Shown piece after piece: positions 9,413 to 22,400 of a stretch of DNA of 64,000 nt (position 1 is the stretch's first letter; every line of letters begins with the position of its first letter). Origin of the DNA: Candidatus Trichofilum aggregatum (GTDB lineage Bacteria; Chloroflexota; Anaerolineae; Promineifilales; Promineifilaceae); assembly GCA_016716885.1 (NCBI GenBank), contig JADJUV010000172.1, positions 124,001 through 188,000 on the forward strand. Direction: 5' to 3'. The notes beneath the pieces were generated by a model. That model worked only from the letters and a program-made list of their open reading frames with translations. It had not been told where the DNA came from and made no database searches. Made by a program: the position numbers and the translations under genes.

Positions 9413-12404
9413 GTGTTTAACAAACGAATCTGGAAACTGGTTATTCTTGTCCCGGTGTTATTGGCCCTGACCACCTGGTTGTTGACCCAAAATGCCGATG
9501 CCCAACAGGATGAAAGGGTGGCTACGTTTGTCACCCACATCACACCTGATCTGGAATCTCAGACCCAGCCAGCACCCCAGGTGCATCTGGAAATAGGGGA
9601 ATCGGCGCGTGTGGGTGATTGGGTGACAGCCCGACTCGTGGCCACTGAGGGGCAAAACCTGGCCGGTTTTCAGGTGGATTTGCGTTTTGATGGGGATAAG
9701 TTGGGGTTGGGCACCGCGCAACCGGTGATGGGCAACGCGGCCGCGGCCCAGCTTCTATCGTTGGGTTACGTGCGTCAAGAACAGGGCCTTCTCCTGGGTG
9801 TAGCCCTCTGTCCGGCGGTTGATTGTGCCTCCGCACACTACCAACAAGACCGACAATCCGCTCAGGGAATGGCGGGAACCGTCGAACTGGCCTCATTTAC
9901 TTTTCAAGTCCGTCAGGGGGGCGTCATTCACTTAGAAGTCGCCGACATTATCCTGGTTGACCCACAAGGCCAACTCCTTCTCAGCAGTCAAGATTACCCC
10001 TTAGCCACCGTCCCTCAACCCCCACTCACGGCCCTTGATTTATCGGCTAACAATCAAATCAACGATGCCGATGCCTATCTGGTCGTCTCCGCCTGGCGTG
10101 AACTCCAGCGCACCGGTCGCTGTCTGGCCCCCGCCGTCACTGCCTACGATGTGGATGGTAATGGCTGTCTCAATGTGGCCGATGTCCAGACAATTCTCTC
10201 TGTCTGGGGGGAGCAGCCGATGCCCCCCTACGCTACCGGAAGGCGACCAGGCTACGAGTGCCATCTTCACCGTTGATTCCCGGGGTGATCAAAGTGATCT
10301 GATGCCGGGAGATGGTTCATGCTTGACCGCTCTCTTGACTTGTACCTTGCGGGCCGCTCTTGAAGAGGCCAACGCCCGACCCGGAGCCGATACCATCTTA
10401 TTTAACGTGCGTAATAGCAACGGTGCTTGCCCTAACCGGGTAGCCATTCAGCCCAACAGTGCGCTCATTGTTGACGCGGCTGATAATACCGGCATCACCA
10501 TTGATGGCTATAGCCAATGTAATGCCTCACCCAACAACCAGGCGATTCAGGGGAATGCCGTTATTAAGATCGAAATTATCGGGGAAAACGAGGAGTTGGT
10601 CTTTGGTTTGCACATTTTATCGCCCAACCATCTGGTGAAAGGTCTCGCTGTTTACAATTGGCATCGTCAGATTCAACTCCTGGGGTCGCGCTCCCATCAC
10701 AACAGTATTGAAGGGAACTTTATTGGCACCAACCCAGCGAATACCCACACGCAGGTAGCCCCAGGCATTGAAGGGGACGGTCTCCGCCTGGAAATTGGTG
10801 CTAACTATAATTTGATAGGCGGAACGGCTCCCTCAGCGCGCAATATTGTCTCTGGCAATGACCAGGACGGGATAGGTCTTCAGGGGCAAGGCGTTCATCA
10901 CAACGTTATTATCAACAATTATGTGGGCCTCAAACAGACAGGAGATATTCGGCTACGTAATGGGGCTGATGGGGTAGATGTGGCCGAAGGGGTTACGGAT
11001 AATCGGATTGGGGGGCTTAATCCGGGTGAGCGCAATGTGGTTAGTGGGAATAATCGGGATGGGGTGGAAATTTCTCACGGCCTTGACACCCAACGGAATC
11101 ATGTTGTGGGCAATTTTATTGGTTTCGCGGCCGCGGGCACAGTCAGCATCTACAATGGGGGCGCGGTGTCACCTTTGAAGACAATGTCACCGCCAACCCC
11201 GTCTACCGCAACATCATCGTCGCCAACGCCGGAGACGGCGTCCGTTTTTATACCGTGTTCGATAACCCCGTGTACGACAATTTCATTGGTGTCGCCCCGG
11301 TCGGCATTGGCCCGACCGTTGTTGTGCCCGTGCCGGGCACCGAAAGTGGGTTAATCACCCTGCCCAACGGAACCGTGGGCGGCCCCTATGGAGCCAGCGG
11401 CGTTTTTATCACTGCTGGCAGTCAAGGCAATAGCCTCACCCATAATATCATTGCCCACCATCCCGAGTATGGCATTTATGCCGATGCCAACCAAGGGTAT
11501 CTGAGTTACGGAACCTGTGAAGCGTATTACAACACCTTCAGCCGGAATAGCCTTTATGAGAATGCCGCCCAAGGCATCCGGTTTAAGTCCGGCCTTTGTG
11601 ATGGCATCGAATACTTCCCTAATCAGGATATTGCCATACCCGTACTAACAGGCGCCTCGCCTACCCATGTATCTGGTACAACCTGCCCTGGGTGCAACGT
11701 ACAAATCTTCATCGCCGACAAATTGGTAGTGAATAATCCCGCCGGTGATAATTTTGGTGAAGGCCAAACATTTTTGGCGGAAGGGGTGGCTGCCAGCAAC
11801 GGTACTTTTGCCGTGCTGCTGGGCACGTCGTTGCCAATAGGCACGATTCTCACTGCCCACACAACCGATGGTCTGGGTAACACTTCAGAGTTTGCGCGTA
11901 ATATCGCCGTAGTTGGCCCAACGAGCACCCCGACCGCCAGCCCCACGCCCACGTCAACCCGTACACCTACCCCAACCCGCACACCCACGCTCACCAATAC
12001 GGCCACACCCACACCTACCAACACACCAACGCGCACACCCACGAACACGCCTACCCTAACCCCCACCCCTACGTTCACACCTACCAACACACCAACACGC
12101 ACGCCCACCCTAACCCGCACCCCTACACCTACCCATACGGCCACACCTACTCTTACGTTTACATCCTACGTTTACACCTACCAACACACCCACCAACACA
12201 CCCACCCTAACCCGCACGCCTACGGCCACCTATACAGCCACACCCACACCCACCAACACGCCCACCAACACGCCTACCCGTACACCAACACCAACGCGCA
12301 CACCCACAGCCACCAGCACACCGACCCCAACCATCACGCCTACCTTCACTGTAACGCCGCAGTTTAGTCAACTTCGCAACTACTTACCTCTGGTGATCAA
12401 GTAG
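9413..12404 (+). CDS. Secreted cohesin-dockerin-like, CSLREA beta-helix protein with YLP C-terminus (frameshifted)
   Basis: Exported multi-domain protein, about 997 aa after repair. GTG 9413 follows AGGAGG (9401-9406). The domain order is: signal peptide ('WKLVILVPVLLALTTWLL'); cohesin-like beta domain ('VHLEIGESARVGDWVTARL'); dockerin-type Ca-binding pair ('NNQINDADAYLVVSAW', 'DVDGNGCLNVADVQTIL'); CSLREA-type lead-in ('CTLRAALEEANARPGADTIL'); right-handed parallel beta-helix with NxIGG repeats; Thr-Pro linker; and the terminal motif 'NYLPLVIK'. Three frame breaks are visible: the C6 run at 10223-10228 (C5 restores the frame), the G5 run at 11157-11161 (G6 restores it), and about 12161-12167 inside the Thr-Pro linker. 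Beyond the last break the correct frame reads (P-T)n up to TAG 12402. Probably cell-surface or extracellular; binding partners are unknown. Confidence 0.8.
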
Positions 12405-12742
12405 CCGTCATCTGTAAACGATAGATGTTCATGAGGTTTTCGTTCGTAGTGACCGCTTTAGCGGGCCAGCAGAGAGATTGAGTTTAGAGTTCAGAGCGAG
12501 AGTTAGAGGGTTGTGCAGAGTAATTTTCTCCAGCTCTTCTCTCTGGTACAGCTTTACAGAAGTCGTTGATAGATTAAGTCGGAAGACCCATGCCCCCTGC
12601 CCTCGGGGCTGTGGCCGGTCTCCTGACCGAGCCACCAGCGGTCACGGTCAGGAGACCAGCCCCATCCACCCCAAGTTATTGAGAAGTTACCGGGGTGGCT
12701 TCTTATCCCCGCTTTATTGAGAAGATACTACGGCTGAACAAA
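12405..12742. repeat. Gene-free gap: conserved intergenic motif and GGTCTCCTGACCG stem-loop element
   Basis: Bases about 12439-12470 hold a TTCGTAGTGACCGCTTTAGC motif repeated at about 51012. Bases 12604-12690 are a hairpin element whose arms are GGTCTCCTGACCG and CGGTCAGGAGACC, followed by CCATCCACCCCAAGTTAT. A second copy lies at 39471-39553. The adjacent AGTCGGAAGACCCAT at about 12575 is a fragment of repeat R1. No gene is seen. Confidence 0.7.
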
Positions 12743-12772
12743 AAAAGACCCTGTATTTCTACAGGGTCTTTT
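12743..12772 (-). terminator. Rho-independent terminator
   Basis: A 13-bp perfect stem (AAAAGACCCTGTA / TACAGGGTCTTTT) with a TTTC loop. Read on the minus strand it ends in a run of seven T. It lies 24 bp beyond the stop of the DUF6174-like gene and so would end minus-strand transcripts from that gene. Confidence 0.85.
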
Positions 12773-12795
12773 CCGTTTGGGTGAAGAGACGGCCG

Positions 12796-13320
12796 TTAAT
12801 CAGCCAGGGCCTCAAAACCACTAATCTCTAAATACAACTCTTCATCAGCCATTTGTTCACTGATGTCAATTGCGATGGATTGCGGTACTCCGGTGGCTTC
12901 ATCGTAGGTTACGTCCAATCGAGCTGGCTCCTGAGCTTCCGCTTCACTGATGATAGCGAAAATCTTGTCTATGGAGTCATACCGCTCAAACAGGGCGGGA
13001 TCAGCGGCTGTCCCATCGTCCACGTAGGTAAAGGAGACCACCTGACCCTCTCTTACCTCAACCATCACCGGGCGGGTAGCTTCGACGATACAGAAGCAGC
13101 TTACCTGCACGATGTACTGATAATCATCAATTCCTTGTGCGGCCCAGACCGCTGCCGGGGTATCGGCAGGAACTTCATTGGCCGTTGTGCCTGGTACAAC
13201 ATCTGTTAAGAGATACCAGACAAGGCTTACGACCATTACTAATACAACAGTAGCCACTAAAACAGCTACGAACCAACCACGTCGGTTCTCATTCTTCATC
13301 GTTACATTTTGTGTAGACAT
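12796..13320 (-). CDS. DUF6174-like membrane-anchored protein
   Basis: About 174 aa. The start chosen is ATG 13320 because AAGGAG lies about 7 bases upstream; an in-frame upstream extension to 13353 has no such signal. One N-terminal membrane helix ('WFVAVLVATVVLVMVVSLVWYLL') is followed by an extracytoplasmic domain. That domain has the pattern I recall for DUF6174: 'YQYIVQVSCFC' (Cys-x-Cys), 'PVMVEVREGQVVSFTYVDDG', 'FAIISEAEAQEPARLDVTYD' and 'GVPQSIAIDISEQMADEELY'. Function of the family is not known to me. The gene follows the giant surface-protein gene in the same direction (146-bp gap) and is closed by a terminator. The domain call is by pattern memory, so moderate. Confidence 0.7.
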   Translation of the reverse strand: MSTQNVTMKNENRRGWFVAVLVATVVLVMVVSLVWYLLTDVVPGTTANEVPADTPAAVWAAQGIDDYQYIVQVSCFCIVEATRPVMVEVREGQVVSFTYVDDGTAADPALFERYDSIDKIFAIISEAEAQEPARLDVTYDEATGVPQSIAIDISEQMADEELYLEISGFEALAD

Positions 13321-13466
13321 ACCATTACTCCTTGTTTTAAGTCTTGCACCCATATAACGTTCCCAACCCTCAATTGGTTCCCGTCAGCAATTCTCAATTT
13401 GGAGCGAGGTTGTCGTAGCGTGTTGTGGCGGAAGCAGGTGGCTACTCCCGCCACAACGGTGGCCTT

Positions 13467-16400
13467 TTACTTTTGAGGCTTCATTCCCATTCGCCACCGA
13501 AGCCGGAAAGCCAGTCCGGTCAGACCTGATAACAGCAGGAATGTGAGCACCAATGCCGGAAGGTAGAACTGACCATTAACAATGTTGAGGCCCAACAAAC
13601 GCACAGCCGTTGGATCACTCCCCACCTCAAACTGCCAGATGGGGCTGTAACGGAGGTTGCCTGCTTTATCAGTGAGGATCAGCACGGCTTCATAATCCCC
13701 AGCCTGCGTGAATTCATAGCCCACAACCCAGGTGTTGCCGTTGACCGTGCCGTGGACAATGGTGCTGTTGCCATTGGGTAGGAGCATCACCACCGTCGCC
13801 GACATCAGACCGCTGGCGTCTATCGTTGTGCCGCTGGTAAAGGTGACGACCGTGCCGCCAATCATCTGTATGTAGCTGGGCGCGACCGTGGTGCTGATGA
13901 CCGGAGAAACCGTATCCAGCCAGAGCGTCTGGGTGAACACGTTGCTGGGGATTCCCGGCCTTGTCAAAGCCCACAATGCTGAGTGTGCCGGTGATGCCGT
14001 TGTAGTTGCCGGGTAGGGCCAGCGACCAGGTGTTATCCGGGGCGGGCAGGACGGAACCGACCAGGCAGGTGGTGACGGTGATGGTTTCACTGAGGCAGAC
14101 CTGCGTTGTCGCGGCCGCGCGCTCATCCACCACCGTACCATCCAGCACCAACTCGTGCCCACCCAGCTTGTTATCGCTCAGGGCCGCCTGCGTGACCGTG
14201 CCGATGGTCAACGCCGGAGCGGTGGCATCCCCAATCACGTTGATGGGACTGCTCCAACTGCTGACGTTACCATGAATGTCGGTAGCGCGGCCGCGTAAGG
14301 TATAACTATTCCCATCCGTCACCACCCCCGCGTTCCAGTTACAGACAAACGCATTCCCCGTGCCACTGCCCGGCACACACGTCACTATTTGAACACCCGT
14401 TGGGCCAAACGGCAGACCGTCGTCAATCTCCACCTCTATCGTCGCCAACGCCGACTCATCCTCAGCGGTGGCTTTGATGGTGTTTGTCAGCGTGCCCACA
14501 TATTCCAGGGCGATGGAGATACTGATGGGCGCGGCGCTATCTAATGTGTAGACAAACGTCTCCAACGCATAGGTGCGATGGTAACTATCCGCCAGCGTCA
14601 CATCTACGGAACCGCTGGCATTGATCGTTCCCAACAGGGTCAACGTGCCACCGCTGCCGGGCTGGATGTTGTTCGCTGTTTGTGGCCCATTGTTCACCAC
14701 AACACCGCCACTACCCGCACCATTCACCGTCAGTTGCGGCAGGGCAGCCGTACCGGTGTTGGAATAGGTCAGGGTCAGGGTGATGGTGTCGCCCGCCCCC
14801 ACTTTCATGGCGGGATCAGGGTAGGCCGCGAGGGCCGCTTCGATTTGGGCATTGGCCCAGACGCCGTTGGCTGGGACAATACCACTACCCAACGACGCCC
14901 ACTGGATGTATTGCGTCCAGGTCGGCTGTTTCAGGTTTTTATCCGGGATGGTAGCCCAGACCGCCAATGTACTTTCTTCGGAAGCGACCCCCAGCAGTTG
15001 CAGGCTGGCACTGGCTGGTGTGGCAATGCCCAGGCTGGCAAATGGGATGAGGAGATCGGTGTTGCCACCCGATGCCGTCATCGCTACTGGCCCCACGGTC
15101 GTCCAACCACTGCCCGCTGTGTACAACGTGGCTGTCAGGCTACTGCTGACATGGATGACGTAATCGGCCGCGAAGGGTAGAACGCCCGGATCATCTGCCC
15201 CAAACGGGTTGAAGAGGTCGGTGGAACCACCGGTCGTCGTGCCCAGGTAGAAGTACAGGTCGCCGTTGCCGTCCACATTGATCCCGTTCCAGCGCAGGCG
15301 CAGATGGCTGGCATTCCACCCGGCGAACAGTTGTTGGGTTCCATAGTTGGTTCCGTTCATCTGCCCCACCTGTTTGCCACCGCTGTCTGTCCAGTTGCTC
15401 ACCTCGATGTCGCTGATCAGGTCGGGGGTTTGGGGGCCATCGAAGTAGAACGGGCCGCTGGTCAGGGCGGTCTGGTTGCCGTTGGCGTCTACAGCGACGA
15501 CGTGGCCGTAGCGGGCGGTGGATTCTACTTGCAGTTGATCATGGGAACCCGCGGCCGCGCCGTACTGCGTCAGCGTCCCCAACGTGGGTGTCACAATGGC
15601 TGACCAGCCCGCATACACATTCACCGTCCCCGAGATCACCGGCCAACTCAGGCGGCTGTCCAACCCGGTGATGATCTGCGTCGGTGAGATCAACACACCA
15701 CTGGTCAGACTGGTGGTGATGGTGAACGGATCCGGCGCCACCACATCCAACGTCAGGTTGGCATTGCTGGTGGTGATCCGCCCGGCCATGTCGGTGGCCC
15801 GCACCGTGATGGCCAACGTGCCACCATTCGCATTGGCCTGAGCCAGCGGCGCAATCGGCAGGAGCCAATTGTTGCCGGTCAGGACCGCTTCTTGCCAGTC
15901 GCCCCCGTCAATCTGCACTTCCACCAGGCGCACCCGGCTATCATCACTGGCTGTGCCGTGTAAGCCGTACAACCCATCATCACGCAAGAGTGCCTGCGTA
16001 GTCGTTTCGGTGGTGATGCTTACCGTCGGGTTCGCCGTATCCACATAGACAATGCTGACCGGACTGGTCGCCGTCATCCCATTGGTGGCGGTGATGTCCA
16101 CCGTCAGGGTGTAGACACCCGTCAGGGCTGGTGTCCAGAGGGTTTGCCAGACCGCATCCACCACCGAGGGGGCGGAGTAGCCGTCAATGGATGAGCCGTT
16201 GACCTTCAAGACCGCCGTACCAATGCCACTATCCGCCGCCAGACCCACCTGCACCGTCACCGGAGCCAGGTCTGTTACCGCCGTGCCGTTGGTTGGGGTG
16301 ATGATGGCACTGCTGACCGGTGGCCGATCATGATCCGGTGGCGCAGGTGTGCCGATGGGGGTGGGAATGGGTGTGGCATTGGGGTTTGTCACCGTGAGCG

Positions 16401-19400
16401 CCACGTTGTAGCTGGCATTACAGGGCAGGGCTGTCCCGGTTGTCGCCCCCGCCACCAGGTAATAATCACCTGTTACTGAGGGGGTAAAGCTGACTTCATC
16501 CGTGTAAACAACTTCCAGCGTTGTGCCATCACTGCGGTAAATAGCCAGCGATACCGGGGCACTCGTGCCTAGTTTGTTGGCACTAAAGGTGTACGCCCGC
16601 CCGGCTATGGCACTAAAGCTCATCCAATCCTTATCGGTGAAGGTATGGAAGGTATGATTACCGCTGGTGAGTGTGCTCATATCGAAGAGCGTGGCCGCAC
16701 CCGCGGTGTTATCACTCTCATAGTCGTCCACATTCACGGCACAACTGGTGGCCGTGGCTGTGGGGGTGGGGGCAGGCGTACCGGTCGCTATAGGCGGTGT
16801 AGGTGTACCACTGGTCGGCTGGGGTGGCGGTGTAGAGGTGGGGGATGGTGTAGGCGTAGGATCGGGCGGATTGCCATTATCCACACACACTTCCAGGCTC
16901 CAGCTAAACAGATCACCCGTTGTGTCCCCGGCATCCGTATCACCTGGTTCGGGAGCAAAGTTGTCGGTGATGAACATCGTCCAGGTTCCCTGACTGGATA
17001 GACCGTTGAACGGGGCGAAACTGCTCAGATTGGGCTGGAAGGTGCCCCCGTCGTTGGGGAACTGGGGTGGAATCAGGCCCGGAATAGCCCCATCATCCAG
17101 TGAGAGCTGGCAGTTGGAACCACCGCACCACACATAGAAGTCGCCGGTTGCATCAAAGTCGAACAAATCCACCACTGCACCATTCGGCGCACCCAGGCTA
17201 AAGCTGAGATTCCACAGGCCGCCATGATCAAAGGTAATGTCGCGGAGGCCCACATGGGTCACTGTCCCGGAAGCGGGAACGGATACGGTTGAACCAACGG
17301 TGGTCAGGTCATCTATCGGCTGGGGAATGTCACTGCTGGGATAGGTGGTACAGCTCCAGTTGTTGGGCAGTGGTGTGGGTGTGGGAACCGGATCAACCTG
17401 AATGTCCACTTCGTAGGGCAGGTTCTCGGTTGTCTCTTGGGAGTAGAAACCCAGGATGAACTCTCCATCTTGCCGTAGGATTATGTCAATGGGGTCACGT
17501 GTGAAGCCAGAGCCACCCCCCGGTATATCAATAATCATATCCATACCCGGCGTTAAGACGTTGGGGGTGATACGAACCCGTTGACCAACCACCACATCGA
17601 AGGTGAAGAAGTCCGTATCACTGGTCTCACACAACATGGCAGACAGGGATGCCGGCGGTGATGCCCCAAAGTCATAGCCGTTGAATTGATCGTCGTTGGG
17701 TTCGTAGGGGTCGAGGCCGGAGCAGGTGGTGTTGGCGCTCAACAACAGTTGGTACTGGTCGGTGGTGGGGGGCAGAGTGGGTTGCCAGACGCCCACATAC
17801 CAGTTGCCGCCCTCGCTGAGGGTGATGCTGTCGCCATAGGTGGCCGAGTAAGCGGGGTGGAACATTTTGAATAATGTCCCATCCGGTTTGTAGACCATCA
17901 CATAGTAATTGGCTGGCCGTACCGGCAGATCAACCACCACATTTTGGCCGATAACCCCACTGAAGGTGTACATATCCAGGTCGTTTTCGTAGCAGAGCGC
18001 GGCCGTGATGGGGGTGTTGAAGCTGATGGGTGAAGCATTGGCAAAGGAGCCGTTGCCTAAAGACCCATAGGCGTCGTAGGGGTCTACGGCGGGGCAGGGA
18101 TCGCCGGGTGGCGGCGGGGGTGGTGGCGGCGGGGTAGGCGCACCGATGTTCACATTGAGGGTGTAGGGTACGTTACTGCTGGTGGTGTCGCCGAACCGCT
18201 CGACGAGAATGATGTAGTCCGCGGCCGCGCCGGTTTCATTCACACCCGTGACCACCTCATCTACCAGGCCGGGAGTGTAGCTGGAATCTACCCAGGTGTC
18301 GTTCTGGAGCAGGCCCAGGCCATAATCCTGGGGCAGATCGGTCAGGGTCACATCCACCTGCTGCCCATCGGGCACGGCGATGGTGTAGTAATCCTGGGTG
18401 TCGTTCTGGTTGGCGTTGGATGTGCAGAGAACAGAACTGATAGAGCCGGTGCCGATCGCGGCCGCGCTTCCCGCACTATTATTCGGTTCATACGCATCCG
18501 TACAGGGTTGGGCGTAGGGTACACTCAACCCCAAGGCCAGGTTAGAGCTGGGCGTCGAGAAACCCGTCAGGTAAAACACGCCGGGGTCCAGATTACTGAC
18601 GCCAGAGTAACTGCCTTCCAGGCGGCTCAACGTGGTGGGATTACTGCCATCGAGCGTTGCTTGGACCAGATTGAGGCCGCTGGTGTAGTACAGTTCGTTG
18701 TTTAACGGGCGCACAATCACGCCACGGGTGGGGCTGGTGAGGGAGACGGCTACCGATTCTACATCACTGCCGTCACTATCGGCCCACATCAGTTGTAATT
18801 GCGTCGGGTCAATCCAGTACAACTTTTGGTGGTAGGGATCAACCGCCAGATCATGGATTTCGCGGCCCGGCGGCGCGGCATACACCACGGTCACATCCGA
18901 CCCATCCAGATTGGCCCGCCTGATCTGATCGATCACTTCGCCATTGTACAGACTGTGTTCCACCCAATAGACCCATCCGGCTATGGGATCAATGGCAATG
19001 GCCCGCTCATTGGCAATGGTCGTGACCAGCGTTTGCACGTCCGTACCATCCCCATTGGCACTCATCAGGTTGGTGACGACCCCTAACTGGGGTTCCATCC
19101 AGTAGATGCGGCCGCTGTCTTCATCCACCGCCAGCCCATTGGCAAAGCGCAGGATGTCGTTGGGGTCGGCATCGGGGATGATGATTTCGTGCCCCGTGCC
19201 GTCGAAGTTGACGCGGACAATGCGCTCGAAGTGGTCGAGGATGTACAGCTTGCCCCGTGTCAGGTCGGTGGCGATGGTCGAGCCGCCCACCGCGCCATTC
19301 CCCATGAGAATGGGTTCAATGGTGCGGGTGATGACGGCGACGCGGGTCAGGTCGCTGGCGTTGCTGTAGTAGACGTAGGGCGTATCCGCCGTGGGTGTGG

Positions 19401-22400
19401 TGGGCGCACCGAGCGTGGCCTGGAACAGATAAGGCACATTTCGGGTGCTGAGGCTGTTGTTGGACAGGGTGACTGTGACCCAGCCGGTGCTGCCGATGGC
19501 GAATTGGCCTTGTGTGCCACTGTTGACCGTGCCCAACGAACTGACCGCCAGAGTGGAGCCGGTGTTGTTGGTGGGGTAGTTGAGGGTCAACTGTTGCCCG
19601 GCGATGGCCCAGATGTGGTAGGTGTCTACATCGTTGTCACTGCACAACGAGGCCCGGACGCGGCTGTTGTTGCTCAACAGGGTTGCTTCGCCCGTGCTGT
19701 CGTTGGGTTCGTAGGCGTCACTGCTCACACAACTTTCATCCGTCACCAGGAGTTGGTACTGGCTGGTGGTGGGGGTGAGGGGGGCGTGGGAGACGGCGAT
19801 GGTCCAGCGGCCGCTGGCGTCTAATGTGACCTGACTGCCGTAGGCCGGGGTAGCCCAGGCCGTACCGCTGGGATCGTAGAGGGTGAGGGTGTAGGCATCG
19901 GGGCGGATGGGCAGGTCAATGGTGAGCCGTTGCCCGTCCAGGCCATCGAAGCCGTACATGTCTACGTCGTTGCTGTAACAGAGCGCGGCCGCAATGGGCG
20001 CATCCAGCGTCAAATCGGTCGCCGTGCCAATCGTGCCATTACCACCCGGAGCGGGGGCGTCGTAGGGGTCGGCGTAGTAGCAGTCTATGTCGCCGGGGTC
20101 GGGCGGGGGTGGCACGTCACCCAGGGTGAGGGTGAGCTGGTATTGGCCGTAGTTTTGCACCGGCGTACCGCTCATCACCAGGATGTCATACTCGACCGGC
20201 GCGCCGCTGGTGTTGCTGATGACGCCCAGTTCATCGGTGAGACCGGCGTTGTCACTGAACGCGGCCGCGTATCCATTGGGATGAATGATGACCAGTCGGT
20301 AATCGGCGGGCAGGTTCGTCAACGTCGCCGTCAACACCTTCTGATCCGCCAGCGTGACGTGGTAATAATCCATATCCGTGGGGTTGGGGATGACGGTGTT
20401 GCACAACGCCCCGGTCACGTCCGTTTGGGTGATGACCGTCAACGGGGTGGCCGTGCCACTGTCGTTATTCGGTTCGTAGGTATCGGCCAGGGCGCAGGGG
20501 CTGACAATGGGGGTGTTGTAGCCGAAGGCCAGCGATGAGCCGGGTGTGCCGATAGGTGTATTGAGGTATGTGCCGGGGTTGAGGTTGCTTGGCCCCAGGT
20601 ACGTACCAGAGAGGGTGGCGATGGCGGCCGCGCCCGAACCATCCAACTGCGCCCGCATCATGTCCGTGCCGTTGCTGTAGTACAAGGCATTATCCAGCGG
20701 CTGGAGGGCCACACCCCGCGCCCCGGCAGCGAGGCCGGTGACGATGGCGGTGATGCCTGTGCCGTCACTGTTGGCCCGGAACAGCGTTTGCTGGTTGGGA
20801 TCCAGCCAGTAGAGTTTTTGGGCATACGGATCGAGGGCCAGGTCACGCACCTGATTGCCAGAGGTGGCGGTGTAGAGTGTCGTTACTCCGTTGCCGTCCA
20901 GATCGCTGCGCCGGATGGTGTCGTTTTCTGTCCAGTAGAGAACCCCCTTGATGGGGTCTACCACCAGGCTGTCGCGGCTGAGGCCATTGCCGACCACCTG
21001 CACCGTGCCCGTACCATCGCCGTTGCTCCGCATGATGAAGGAGGCGGTACTGGCGGAGGCGCCGGTGGGTTGTAACCAGTAGATGCGGCCGCTGGCTTCA
21101 TCTACAGCCATCGCCACATGGGGCACGGAGACCACCCCGCCAGGGTTGGCGTCGGTGATGATCGTTTGCGGGTTTGTGCCGTACAAATCGGCCCGAACGA
21201 TACTGTTAGCCATCAGGTCGTAGAAGTAGAGCCAGCCCCGGGTGGTGTCTGTCGCCAGGGTGTCCCAGGTCAACGCGCCCGCGTCTACTAGCAGCGGCTC
21301 GACGATGTGATCGGCACTGAGAGCGACACGGGTGAAGTGGAAGGCGTCGGTGTAGTAGACGTAGGGGGTGCCGGTATTGGGGGCGGACGGTGCGCCGACC
21401 TGCCATTGGAACATGTACAGGGCGTCACTGCCGCTCAGGCCGCTGTTGGCGACGGTGAGGGTGTACCAACCGGCACTGCTCAGGTCGAATTTGCCTTGTG
21501 TGCCGGGGTCGAGCCGTCCCAGTTCGCCGCTGGCCCCAACCAGGGTGATGGTGGCGTTGGCGGGGTTGGCCGGGTAGTTGAGCGTCAACTGCTGGTTGGC
21601 CCCACTTTGGAAGGTGTAGTAATCCAGGTCTGCGGCCGCGCACAACGAGGCAAACACCCGTGACGTTCCGGTCAGGTCCGCCGCCAGAGCCGCCACATTG
21701 TTCGGCTCGTAGCTGTCATTCTGACCACAGGTGAGGTCGGTGACGAGCAGTTGGTACGGGACGTTGGTGGGGGTCAGCACGTTATCACGCACGAGCACCC
21801 GCCATTCACCGGCCACATCCAGCGTGACCTGCGGCGCATAGTTCGGGGCGATAAACGATTGGCGGAAGGAGCCATCGGGGGCATAGATCAGGATGCTGTA
21901 ATCGGCGGGTCGAACCGGCAGATCCAGCGCTACGACCTGCCCGGCGGTGGCCGTAAATTTGAAGAAGTCGCTATCGTTTTCGTAACAAAGTGCGCCCTGG
22001 ATACCCGTGCCAACGGTCAACGGGGTGGCGTTGGCGAAGGTGTGGTTGCCATCTTCACCGGGCAGGTCGTTGGGGTCAACGGCCAGACATTGGGCGTTGG
22101 TGTAGCCATTGGGCGGCGCGACGCCCAGTTCAATCTCTAACTGGTAGGTGTCGAAGCTGTTCACTGGCTCGCTGGGGAAGACGGTCAGGGTGTAAGTTAC
22201 GGCGTCGGTGGGTTCGTAGTTGGCGGCGACGACCTGCTCGGACACCGTGCCGGTTTCACTGCTGACATCTACCGTGAAATCATCCCGTTGGATGTACAGG
22301 CCGTAATTGGCGGGCAGTGAGGAGAGGGTGGCGGTGATGGCCTGCCCGGCGGGGACAACGACCTGGTACACGTCTTTGTCCAGATTGAGGGAAGGATCAC

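Noticed and set aside
11623..12144. A Val/Gly-rich minus-strand frame
   Set aside because: It is the mirror of the Thr-Pro linker codons of the beta-helix protein.
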